The notes under the pieces were generated by a model, which was not told where the DNA came from, ran no database searches, and saw only the letters and a program-made list of their open reading frames with translations. A program made the translations under genes and the position numbers. A stretch of DNA of 5,301 nt from Acidobacteriota bacterium (lineage in GTDB: Bacteria > Acidobacteriota > Vicinamibacteria > Vicinamibacterales > UBA823). Shown here piece by piece: positions 1-5,301 of this stretch. The stretch lies in assembly GCA_002714165.1 (NCBI GenBank), contig PAWT01000007.1, positions 101,486 to 106,786 on the forward strand. Reading direction: 5' to 3'. The stretch's first letter is position 1. Each line of letters begins with the position of its first letter.

Positions 1-2
1 CC

Positions 3-338
3 CATGTGTGGCCTTTCGCAGCGATCGCACTACACTATTTCCGGGGGTTCCCCGAGCGCTACGCACGAGCTGTTCATGTATCAAATGAATGGAAGCAGCT
101 AATCAGCAAGCACGACGCTTTTTCCATTAAACCAATCCCAGCAGGCACGAACCTTTTCTTGCTTCAAGTGAGGTATCCAGACCTCGACTTGTTCCGTAAT
201 AAGCTCGCGCACCAGGATGTGCGTCTCCCAGCACCACTCGGTGATGGTTCTGGCTTCAGGCTAGGTATCAACGAATCATGGGGCCGCATAACCTCATCCG
301 ATCTGGCCGGTATGTTTGTGCAAGCAGTTGAAGCATGA
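3..338 (+). CDS. Threonine aldolase/beta-eliminating lyase-like PLP enzyme, C-terminal part (5' end outside window)
   Basis: The frame is open from the left edge (first full codon at 3) to a TGA at 336-338, giving 111 residues. A GTG at 6 could be read as a start, but the protein has no N-terminal domain and the frame continues leftwards, so this is the tail of a longer gene. The fragment reads like the small C-terminal domain of the threonine aldolase/aromatic beta-eliminating lyase family (fold type I PLP enzymes, usually about 340-370 residues). A helix with Pro-Glu-Arg-Tyr-Ala-Arg-Ala is followed by a strand with Ala-Gly-Thr-Asn-Leu-Phe, then Leu-Gly-Ile-Asn-Glu-Ser-Trp. Such enzymes cleave or eliminate beta-hydroxy or aromatic amino acids in the cytoplasm. 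The PLP lysine and most active-site residues lie outside the window, so substrate and activity cannot be judged. The assignment rests on overall resemblance, not on a catalytic motif; another fold type I PLP enzyme remains possible. Confidence 0.55.
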   Translation, partial: HVWPFAAIALHYFRGFPERYARAVHVSNEWKQLISKHDAFSIKPIPAGTNLFLLQVRYPDLDLFRNKLAHQDVRLPAPLGDGSGFRLGINESWGRITSSDLAGMFVQAVEA

Positions 339-384
339 ACCTTAAAGTCCACCGTATGACATCTGAATCAGGTATTCTTGAGTC

Positions 385-846
385 ATGCTGACTCTAATGC
401 TGGCGCTGCACTCGTTGATCCGATGGGCCGCGATCGCGTTTGGATTCGTGATCGTCATCCGGGCATTGTCCGGTATGTCAAAGGGAAGTTTCGAAGATGC
501 CGACGGAAGGTTCGGCCGATTGTTCGCCATTTCGCTCGATGTCCAAATGCTCGTCGGTATACTCATGTATCTCTTCTTCAGCACCATCACGACATCGGCA
601 TTCGAGAACCTCGGAAGCGCGATGAGTAACTCGGTAACACGCTTTTGGATTGTTGAGCATCCGACGATGATGCTCGCAGCTCTTGTGTTCGCGCATATCG
701 GCGTCGTCCGAGTGCGTAAAGCGCCCGAAGCGAAGGCGAAACACCGCACTGGATTGATCTTTTTCGGAATCGCCATGCTACTGATCCTGGTCGGGACACC
801 TTGGCCGTTCTCGTTGGCAGCAAGACCGATTCTGCCGTTCCTGTAA
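385..846 (+). CDS. Small four-helix integral membrane protein, uncharacterised family
   Basis: A 153-residue hydrophobic protein with four likely membrane helices at about residues 3-25, 46-68, 89-109 and 122-142. The short connecting loops are polar or basic (Arg-Lys-Ala-Pro-Glu-Ala-Lys near 111-117). Notable residues are His9, Arg13 and Trp14 in helix 1 (Leu-His-Ser-Leu-Ile-Arg-Trp), Gln54 and Gly58 in helix 2, Glu91-His92 and His104 in helix 3, and Pro139-Trp140 after helix 4. This pattern matches my memory of a family of roughly 150-residue proteins found in Bacteroidota and other environmental bacteria, often labelled only as 'cytochrome B' or hypothetical. Haem binding by the histidines is possible but not shown. 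The ATG at 385 starts just ahead of helix 1; only a weak AGG (370-372) lies upstream, and the ATG at 397 would cut into helix 1. The gene lies 46 bases after the lyase-like gene on the same strand, so co-transcription is possible. It converges on the E2 gene. The gene call is firm; the function is unknown. Confidence 0.8.
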   Translation: MLTLMLALHSLIRWAAIAFGFVIVIRALSGMSKGSFEDADGRFGRLFAISLDVQMLVGILMYLFFSTITTSAFENLGSAMSNSVTRFWIVEHPTMMLAALVFAHIGVVRVRKAPEAKAKHRTGLIFFGIAMLLILVGTPWPFSLAARPILPFL

Positions 847-910
847 CCCTAAAACGGATATAAAGGTTGCGAGTTCAGGGAAGATCTCTCTGTCCCGATG
901 GGGTGTTGTG

Positions 911-935
911 TCGCGCTCAACCCTAGGGATCGCGA
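911..935. repeat. Imperfect inverted repeat in the convergent gap, possible weak bidirectional terminator
   Basis: Arms TCGCG (911-915) and CGCGA (931-935) pair perfectly. One mismatch (916/930) follows, then two further pairs (917-918 with 928-929), leaving a loop of about nine bases. The eight-base palindrome CCCTAGGG (921-928) overlaps the loop. The repeat begins five bases past the E2 stop on the minus strand and 64 bases past the stop of the membrane protein gene on the plus strand. No T-tract follows on either side, so it is not a standard intrinsic terminator. It could stabilise a 3' end or assist factor-dependent termination, or it may be chance. Confidence 0.35.
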
Positions 936-940
936 ACTAG

Positions 941-2278
941 TCAGGCGTTGGTCATGTCAGCGAAGTCGGTGGGTAGTGCTTCGAGATGCTCCCGAACACG
1001 GGCAAGGAACTGGAAGGCGGCCATGCCATCACTTGCACGGTGGTCGAAGGTAAGTGACATCATCATGACCGGCCTGATTGTGATGGCTTCATCGACCACA
1101 ACCGGCCGCTTAATTACAGCACCGAGGCCAAGAATCGCCACCTCGGGCTGATTCAGAATGGGCGTGCCGGTGAGGCCTCCGAAAATACCGGGATTCGTCA
1201 GTGTGAAAGTGCCACCCTGTACATCTTCTGGCGTGAGACGGTGAGACCTTGCACGCACAGCTAATTCTTTTATCGACTTGGCAAACCCTGCGAGAGACCT
1301 CTCTTCAGCCTTGCGGATCACCGGTACAATTAGCTCACCTGACTCAGGCAGCGCAACGGCGATTCCAAGATTAACCGACGGCTTCAACACGATCTCGTCG
1401 CCAACAACCGAGGCGTTCAATGCGCGAAATTCCCCAAGAGCTTTAACCGCCGCCTCTGCAACAAGCGCGGTATAAGTGAGCGGTGCACCCACGCTCGCCT
1501 CAAAACGTTGACCGGCCGTTTCCATCAGTTCAGCAGCCCGCGACATGTCGCACTCAACAATGGCCGTTGCGTGGGGGCTGATCCTCGTGGACCAACTCAT
1601 GTGGCGCGCGATCTTCTTACGTACCGCCGACATCTGTATCCGCTCATCTCCGTCCTGCGGTTGATACAGATACTCCTTTGGAGGGCTTCCCGCGGAGTTA
1701 TCCGACTCTAAGGGCGAGGTTGCTTGTTGGCGAATATACTGCTCGACGTCGCGCTTTGTCACACGACCACCGTGGCCAGAACCTCGTAACGTCGCCAATG
1801 TGTCGAGCGACATACCACAGCGCTCTGCGGTCTTAAGAACGGCTGGGCTAAACGAATGTGACGGGGTCGTCGATGCAGACGGTCCGTCGGCCTTCTCGGA
1901 TTCTCGCCTGAAGGAAATCACCTGAGACGATTGCGCTGCCCGAAAATGGCCATCCGGCTCATCCCCCTTCTTTCCGTCCGGTTGGCCTATGTCGGCCTTC
2001 GATTGCATGCCTTCCCCGGGGGAGGCAGCTTTCACATCCTCTCCGGATTCAGTAATCACCGCCACAGGCGTTCCAATGTCGACCGTTTCGCCCTCCTTCA
2101 CGAGAATCTCGGTTAACGTCCCCGCCGCAGGAGCCGGCACCTCAGTGTCAACCTTATCGGTCGTGATTTCAAAGAGAGGTTCATCACGGTCAACAGAGTC
2201 GCCAACCTTTTTCAACCACTTAATGATTGTGCCTTCGGCGATCGACTCCCCCATTTGGGGCATTACTATTTCAATCAT
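941..2278 (-). CDS. Dihydrolipoamide acyltransferase (E2) of a 2-oxo acid dehydrogenase complex
   Basis: A 445-residue protein with the full E2 layout. It takes the acyl group from E1 on its lipoyl arm and transfers it to CoA, and it forms the cytoplasmic core of the complex. Residues 1-77 are one lipoyl domain, with the lipoylated lysine Lys42 in Thr-Thr-Asp-Lys-Val-Asp-Thr-Glu (codon 2153-2155). Residues 78-141 are a charged, serine-rich linker. Residues 142-182 are the peripheral-subunit-binding domain, with Gly-Ser-Gly-His-Gly-Gly-Arg-Val. Residues 212-436 are the catalytic acyltransferase domain, ending in the Asp-His-Arg-Ala-Ser-Asp-Gly signature with catalytic His413 (codon 1040-1042) and Asp417. 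Thr-Asn-Pro-Gly-Ile-Phe-Gly and Gly-Thr-Pro-Ile-Leu-Asn-Gln-Pro are typical family stretches. The start Met-Ile-Glu-Ile-Val-Met-Pro-Gln-Met-Gly is the usual E2 beginning. No clear Shine-Dalgarno is seen, so translation may be coupled to E1-beta 30 bases upstream. Length is normal for a single-lipoyl E2. The acyl specificity (branched-chain, acetyl or other) cannot be read from the sequence. Confidence 0.96.
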   Translation of the reverse strand: MIEIVMPQMGESIAEGTIIKWLKKVGDSVDRDEPLFEITTDKVDTEVPAPAAGTLTEILVKEGETVDIGTPVAVITESGEDVKAASPGEGMQSKADIGQPDGKKGDEPDGHFRAAQSSQVISFRRESEKADGPSASTTPSHSFSPAVLKTAERCGMSLDTLATLRGSGHGGRVTKRDVEQYIRQQATSPLESDNSAGSPPKEYLYQPQDGDERIQMSAVRKKIARHMSWSTRISPHATAIVECDMSRAAELMETAGQRFEASVGAPLTYTALVAEAAVKALGEFRALNASVVGDEIVLKPSVNLGIAVALPESGELIVPVIRKAEERSLAGFAKSIKELAVRARSHRLTPEDVQGGTFTLTNPGIFGGLTGTPILNQPEVAILGLGAVIKRPVVVDEAITIRPVMMMSLTFDHRASDGMAAFQFLARVREHLEALPTDFADMTNA

Positions 2279-2308
2279 GATGCTGGAAGCAGACCCATCT
2301 ATGTCGGG

Positions 2309-3283
2309 TTAGTACTCCAAAACGTTCTTAGCGGCAGTATAGATCTTTTCCTCGGTCGGAAGCATCGCATCCTCTAGTGACGCCGCGTAGGGAGACGGAA
2401 CGTCCAATGCGCCCACTCGTGTCACCGGCGCGTCAAGCACATCAAATGCCTCCTGCGCGATGATCGCCGCCACCTCACCACCGAAACCACCGGTGAGCTG
2501 TGCTTCATGGACGACCAGTGCGCGTGAGGTTTTTCGCACGCTCGCTAGAAACGTGTCCCGGTCCAGCGGGCATAGGCTGCGCAGATCGACAACCTCGCAT
2601 TCGGCACCCTCGCGCGATAATCGCTCGGCCACCGCCAACGACTCGTGAACCATTGCACCATATGTTACAACTGTTAAATCTGTTCCCTCTCTTTTGACGT
2701 CGGCGACGCCTATCGGAACCACGTAGTCCTCATCCGGCACGTCCTCCTTGATCCTGCGGTAGAGGTGCTTGTGTTCAAAGTAGATCACTGGGTTGTTGTC
2801 TCGGATTGCTGCAATCAGCAATCCCTTAGCATCGTAGGGCGTTGAAGGCTGAACCACCTTCAAGCCTGGCACATGCGTGAACCACGCTTCAGGGTTCTGT
2901 GAATGGTAGGGTCCACCACGAAAGCCACCCCCCGCAGGACCGCGGAAGACAACTGGCATCGGTATGCCCCAACGGTAGTAGTTCTTCGCGGCGTAGTTGA
3001 CAATTTGATCGAACGCACAGGCAATGAAATCAGCAAACTGAAACTCGACAACCGGCCGGAGGCCCTCAACGGCTGCTCCACACGCTGCACCGGTAAAGCC
3101 ACTTTCGCTGATCGGCGTATCGATTACGCGATCTTCACCAAACTCATCCAGGAAGCCAACGGTTACTTTGAAGGCCCCGCCAAAAACCGCAATATCCTCA
3201 CCAAGGAGAATCACGTTGTCATCGCGCCTCATCTCGTCGCGCAATGCCTGACTGATCGCCTCGAGGTAGGTGATAACAGCCAT
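2309..3283 (-). CDS. 2-oxo acid dehydrogenase E1 component, beta subunit (branched-chain-like)
   Basis: A 324-residue transketolase-like subunit of standard length for E1-beta. With E1-alpha it forms the alpha2-beta2 thiamine-diphosphate enzyme that decarboxylates a 2-oxo acid and reductively acylates E2. The N-terminal pyrimidine-binding domain (about 4-178) carries Leu-Gly-Glu-Asp (27-30) and Ile-Ser-Glu-Ser-Gly-Phe-Thr-Gly, where Glu60 is the expected activator of the cofactor aminopyrimidine. It also carries Arg-Gly-Gly-Pro-Tyr-His-Ser-Gln with active-site His127 (codon 2903-2905). The C-terminal transketolase domain (about 195-318) carries Val-Val-His-Glu-Ala and Gly-Gly-Phe-Gly-Gly-Glu. 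The stretches Pro-Gly-Leu-Lys-Val-Val-Gln-Pro-Ser-Thr-Pro-Tyr-Asp-Ala-Lys-Gly and Glu-His-Lys-His-Leu-Tyr-Arg resemble branched-chain (2-oxoisovalerate) E1-beta. That is a resemblance, not proof of substrate. The start ATG has a good ribosome site overlapping the E1-alpha stop, nine bases away. Translational coupling with E1-alpha is likely and would help equal production of the two subunits. Confidence 0.96.
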   Translation of the reverse strand: MAVITYLEAISQALRDEMRRDDNVILLGEDIAVFGGAFKVTVGFLDEFGEDRVIDTPISESGFTGAACGAAVEGLRPVVEFQFADFIACAFDQIVNYAAKNYYRWGIPMPVVFRGPAGGGFRGGPYHSQNPEAWFTHVPGLKVVQPSTPYDAKGLLIAAIRDNNPVIYFEHKHLYRRIKEDVPDEDYVVPIGVADVKREGTDLTVVTYGAMVHESLAVAERLSREGAECEVVDLRSLCPLDRDTFLASVRKTSRALVVHEAQLTGGFGGEVAAIIAQEAFDVLDAPVTRVGALDVPSPYAASLEDAMLPTEEKIYTAAKNVLEY

Positions 3284-3289
3284 AGGATT

Positions 3290-3294
3290 ACCTC
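3290..3294 (-). promoter_or_regulatory. Ribosome binding site for E1-beta, overlapping the E1-alpha stop
   Basis: On the minus strand GAGGT lies six bases before the E1-beta ATG, and its first two bases are the last two of the E1-alpha stop codon TGA. This supports the chosen E1-beta start and suggests that ribosomes finishing E1-alpha can re-initiate on E1-beta. Confidence 0.7.
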
Positions 3295-4321
3295 ACGGTG
3301 CGAAGAGCCGGTCTGTCACGCTGTCGGGCGATGCCTCAGGCTGTGCCTCGGCCCACACCACCGCATCCTCAATCGTCTGGACGCATTCATTGTTGATCGC
3401 TCGCACCTCAGCCTCGTCTAGCCCACCGGCCCCAGACAGGTACTCAGCGAACAATCGCAGCGGGTCACGCCTCTCCCAAAACTCTCGTAAGTCAGCACTG
3501 ACATAGCCCATGTCGTCGTGCTCGCCGTGCCCGCGAGCACGAAACGTCTTGAACTCAACCAGATAGGGTCCATTGCCAGCACGCGCGTGGTCAATCGCTC
3601 GCCTGGCCACGCGTCTAACTTCGAAGATGTCGTTGCCGAAGGCAATCTCTGACGGAATATTGAAGGCCGGTGCACGGTCGGCCACATTCTCAACCGGCAT
3701 TTGTTTTTCAATGGTGGTCGAATAAGCAAAGCAGTTATTTTCCACAACGACGACCAAGGGCAATTTGTGAATGGCCGCAAAGTTCAAGCCTTCGTAAAAA
3801 TCACCAGGACTGGTGGCTCCATCGCCAGTAAAAGCGATATAAACCCGCGGCTGCTTTCTGATTTTAAAGGCAAGTGCGAACCCTGCCCCAGACGGGATCC
3901 AGGAAGCCATCGAACCGTTATGGTAGGGCGCGATGCCGTACTGCCGAATGTCGGCAAGGAACAGGCCAAGTTCGCGGCCGTGCGACGGGGGTACATCGCG
4001 GCCCAGCCATCGGGCGATAACGTGTTTCGGCTCGACGCCACGTAAAAACCATCCTGCCAGACCACGTGCGACTGTCGAGAAGTAGTCGTCCCGCTCAAGG
4101 AGACTGACAACACCAGTACAAATTGCTTCCTGACCGATCGCCAGATAGACAGCGCCGACGATCTTTCCCTGGCGGTAGAGGGCGGCCAGTTTCTGGTCGC
4201 AAGCACGAGCCAGTCGCATCGTCCGGTACCAGGCCGCCAGTTGGTCCCGTGAGATGGTTTCGTCGGTTGCGATCGAGGTCCTGTCAAGTGCCGGATCTAG
4301 AAAAATCTTGGACTTCGACAT
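3293..4321 (-). CDS. 2-oxo acid dehydrogenase E1 component, alpha subunit
   Basis: The protein has 342 residues from the ATG at 4321. A GTG at 4330 would add three residues, but GGTGGT sits four bases before the ATG and nothing comparable precedes the GTG. This is the subunit that binds the thiamine-diphosphate phosphates. The motif starts Gly-Asp-Gly (166-168) and ends Glu-Asn-Asn (194-196), within a stretch reading Phe-Tyr-Glu-Gly-Leu-Asn-Phe-Ala-Ala. Upstream are Ile-Gly-Gln-Glu-Ala (62-66) and Ser-His-Gly-Arg-Glu-Leu (113-118). The active-site loop reads Arg-Gly-His-Gly-Glu-His-Asp-Asp (263-270), with loop His265. The Asp-Asp end resembles branched-chain 2-oxo acid dehydrogenases more than pyruvate dehydrogenase. 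Gly266 occupies the place of the serine that is phosphorylated in mammalian E1-alpha, so that form of control is not expected. The start follows the M16 peptidase stop by 12 bases, and the gene leads into E1-beta, consistent with one operon. Family is certain; substrate is inferred only. Confidence 0.95.
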   Translation of the reverse strand: MSKSKIFLDPALDRTSIATDETISRDQLAAWYRTMRLARACDQKLAALYRQGKIVGAVYLAIGQEAICTGVVSLLERDDYFSTVARGLAGWFLRGVEPKHVIARWLGRDVPPSHGRELGLFLADIRQYGIAPYHNGSMASWIPSGAGFALAFKIRKQPRVYIAFTGDGATSPGDFYEGLNFAAIHKLPLVVVVENNCFAYSTTIEKQMPVENVADRAPAFNIPSEIAFGNDIFEVRRVARRAIDHARAGNGPYLVEFKTFRARGHGEHDDMGYVSADLREFWERRDPLRLFAEYLSGAGGLDEAEVRAINNECVQTIEDAVVWAEAQPEASPDSVTDRLFAP

Positions 4322-4325
4322 AATT

Positions 4326-4331
4326 ACCACC
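4326..4331 (-). promoter_or_regulatory. Ribosome binding site deciding the E1-alpha start
   Basis: On the minus strand GGTGGT lies four bases before the ATG at 4321, between the peptidase stop and E1-alpha. It matches the Shine-Dalgarno consensus at five of six bases. It overlaps the alternative GTG start at 4330, which argues for the ATG as the true start. Confidence 0.5.
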
Positions 4332-4333
4332 AG

Positions 4334-5301
4334 TCACTGACTGTTACCCGCCGTCGTGACTAGGGTTCCCTGGTCGTCATACACATCAACGGGGCCGAAA
4401 GAGGTTAGCACGTCAGAGATCCGCTCACCATCACCAACAGCAACAATGTGTAGCCGATCGGCATCGAGATACTTCAGCGCAACTTCCCGTACTTGCTCGC
4501 GTGTTACCGACATAATTCGTTCGGGATACCGTTCCCAATAATCGTCTGGTAGGTCGTAGAGATGACGGACGACGGAATTGCCGAGCAAGGTGCTCGGCGA
4601 CTCGAGAGAAAGCGCAAAGCTCGCAATAATCGATCTCTTGGCATCCTGGAATTCTTGTTCGGGAACCACTTCATCGCGGATTCTCTTCAACTCTCGGAGC
4701 AACTCGGCCAAAGCATCTCCGGTTACTTCAGTACGTACCTCAGTGGAAGCCTCCCAATCACCGCGATACCGCAGCGCCGTGAAGGAACTGTAAGCGCCAT
4801 AGGTGTAGCCTTTGTCCTCACGCAGGTTCATAAATAGACGTCCTGTCGCACCGCCTCCTAGAATCTGATTCATCACGGTCAGAACGTCGTAGTCTTGACT
4901 AGTGCGTTTAATTGCCTGTGTACCAACAACAAGATTCGTTTGGACAGATGCAGCACGGTTGATTAAGTAGAGCTTCGACGGACCGATGGCTTCAGGGTCT
5001 TGTACCGTCGGCCGTGGTCTCTCTGTTCGAGCCCACGCACCGAGGTACTTCTCGACCAAGGTGCGCGCATCAACCATTGAGATATCGCCGGCCATAGCAA
5101 ACACGGCATGGTCGGGAATATAGTGCGTTCGGTGAAAGCTGAGCAGGTCGTCACGCGTGGTCCTGTCGAGTGTCTCCGGTGTCGCCGAGGTTCGGCCAGC
5201 AGGATGGTTGCCATAAATGGCTCCATTGAGGCGTTCGACCGCCAGAAAGCCTGGCCGAGTCCTTTGCTGCATTAAACCAGCCCGCTCACGGTCTTTAAAC
5301 A
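4334..5301 (-). CDS. M16 family zinc peptidase-like protein, C-terminal 321 residues (5' end outside window)
   Basis: The frame is open to the right edge of the window. The ATG at 5272 is internal, because coding-like sequence (Phe-Lys-Asp-Arg-Glu-Arg-Ala-Gly-Leu) continues upstream. The visible part matches the pitrilysin/processing-peptidase-like M16 family. Visible residues 1-90 are the end of the first domain, with Ala-Ile-Tyr-Gly-Asn-His-Pro-Ala-Gly-Arg, then Asp-Asp-Leu-Leu-Ser-Phe-His and Ala-Gly-Asp-Ile. Residues about 108-290 are the second domain, with the substrate-binding Arg/Tyr signature in Leu-Arg-Glu-Asp-Lys-Gly-Tyr-Thr-Tyr-Gly (Arg160, Tyr167 of the fragment). The zinc motif His-X-X-Glu-His would lie upstream and cannot be seen. 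The protein may therefore be the active peptidase or the inactive partner of an M16 pair. Families of this type are usually about 420-480 residues, so roughly a quarter to a third is missing. A signal peptide, and hence periplasmic location, cannot be checked. The stop lies 12 bases before the E1-alpha ATG. Confidence 0.92.
   Translation of the reverse strand, partial: FKDRERAGLMQQRTRPGFLAVERLNGAIYGNHPAGRTSATPETLDRTTRDDLLSFHRTHYIPDHAVFAMAGDISMVDARTLVEKYLGAWARTERPRPTVQDPEAIGPSKLYLINRAASVQTNLVVGTQAIKRTSQDYDVLTVMNQILGGGATGRLFMNLREDKGYTYGAYSSFTALRYRGDWEASTEVRTEVTGDALAELLRELKRIRDEVVPEQEFQDAKRSIIASFALSLESPSTLLGNSVVRHLYDLPDDYWERYPERIMSVTREQVREVALKYLDADRLHIVAVGDGERISDVLTSFGPVDVYDDQGTLVTTAGNSQ

Noticed and set aside
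21..437. Two copies of the octamer GCGATCGC (21-28 and 430-437), the cyanobacterial HIP1 sequence
   Set aside because: I noticed only these two copies in 5.3 kb, both inside coding sequence, and nothing else suggests a cyanobacterium; likely chance.
342..776. 144-codon minus-strand frame opposite the membrane protein gene
   Set aside because: The plus-strand frame gives a coherent four-helix protein with a recognisable family pattern, whereas the antisense product shows no domain or membrane pattern.
878..896. Possible small hairpin GGGA...TCCC around an AGATCT palindrome
   Set aside because: Only four base pairs with an 11-base loop and no T-tract; too weak to call a terminator.
1989..2312. 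107-codon plus-strand frame opposite the E2 lipoyl domain
   Set aside because: It is Ser/Thr-rich shadow sequence opposite a conserved lipoyl domain, with no recognisable family resemblance.
2903..3421. 172-codon open frame on the plus strand, antisense to E1-beta and E1-alpha
   Set aside because: It lies opposite two well-supported enzyme genes, spans their junction, and its translation resembles no protein family I know. Long antisense frames are expected opposite conserved GC-rich genes.
3784..4287. 167-codon minus-strand frame inside E1-alpha, plus a 114-codon plus-strand frame at 3701-4045
   Set aside because: Both are alternative frames of the E1-alpha gene, whose own frame carries all the thiamine-diphosphate motifs. 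Their translations are rich in Arg, Ser and Pro, typical of shadow frames.
4328..4330. GTG at 4330 as the E1-alpha start
   Set aside because: The ribosome-site-like GGTGGT overlaps this GTG and is well placed for the ATG at 4321; no ribosome site precedes the GTG.
5270..5272. ATG at 5272 as the true start of the M16 gene
   Set aside because: The open frame continues to the window edge with family-like sequence, and a start here would remove the zinc-binding first half of the domain.
1..5301. Mobile elements, CRISPR, tRNA/rRNA, phage or defence genes
   Set aside because: I looked on both strands and saw no terminal repeats, transposase or integrase motifs, direct repeat arrays or tRNA-like arms; the window is filled by ordinary metabolic and membrane genes.

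Overview
The window looks like an ordinary bacterial chromosomal segment. It holds compact protein-coding genes with short gaps, and I see no mobile element, RNA gene or CRISPR array. Base composition is moderately GC-rich by eye. The taxon cannot be fixed from the sequence. The style of the 2-oxo acid dehydrogenase proteins (E1-alpha loop Gly-His-Gly-Glu-His-Asp-Asp, E2 motif Thr-Asn-Pro-Gly-Ile-Phe-Gly) reminds me of Acidobacteriota and related environmental lineages, but this is a weak inference.

Left part, plus strand (1-846). The window opens inside the 3' end of a gene resembling the C-terminal domain of threonine aldolase/beta-eliminating lyase family PLP enzymes. A small gene for a four-helix membrane protein of an unnamed family follows 46 bases later. 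Its conserved-looking histidines sit near the membrane segments.

Convergent junction (847-940). The plus-strand genes meet the minus-strand operon here. The 94-base gap contains an imperfect inverted repeat (911-935) just past the E2 stop codon. It has no T-tract, so it is not a convincing intrinsic terminator.

Right part, minus strand (941-5301). Read in transcription order from the right edge, the genes are: an M16 family zinc-peptidase-like protein (5' end outside the window), then E1-alpha, E1-beta and E2 (dihydrolipoamide acyltransferase) of a 2-oxo acid dehydrogenase complex. Spacing is 12, 9 and 30 bases, so this is almost certainly one transcription unit. E1-alpha and E1-beta form a thiamine-diphosphate heterotetramer that decarboxylates a 2-oxo acid and passes the acyl group to the lipoyl-lysine of E2, which transfers it to CoA. 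The E3 flavoprotein that reoxidises the lipoyl group is not in the window. The substrate is not settled. E1-beta and the E1-alpha loop look closer to branched-chain 2-oxo acid (2-oxoisovalerate) dehydrogenases than to classical pyruvate dehydrogenase, but pyruvate cannot be excluded.

I found no evidence of a previously undescribed system. The points most worth a second look are the tight coupling of an M16 peptidase to the dehydrogenase genes and the uncharacterised four-helix membrane protein.
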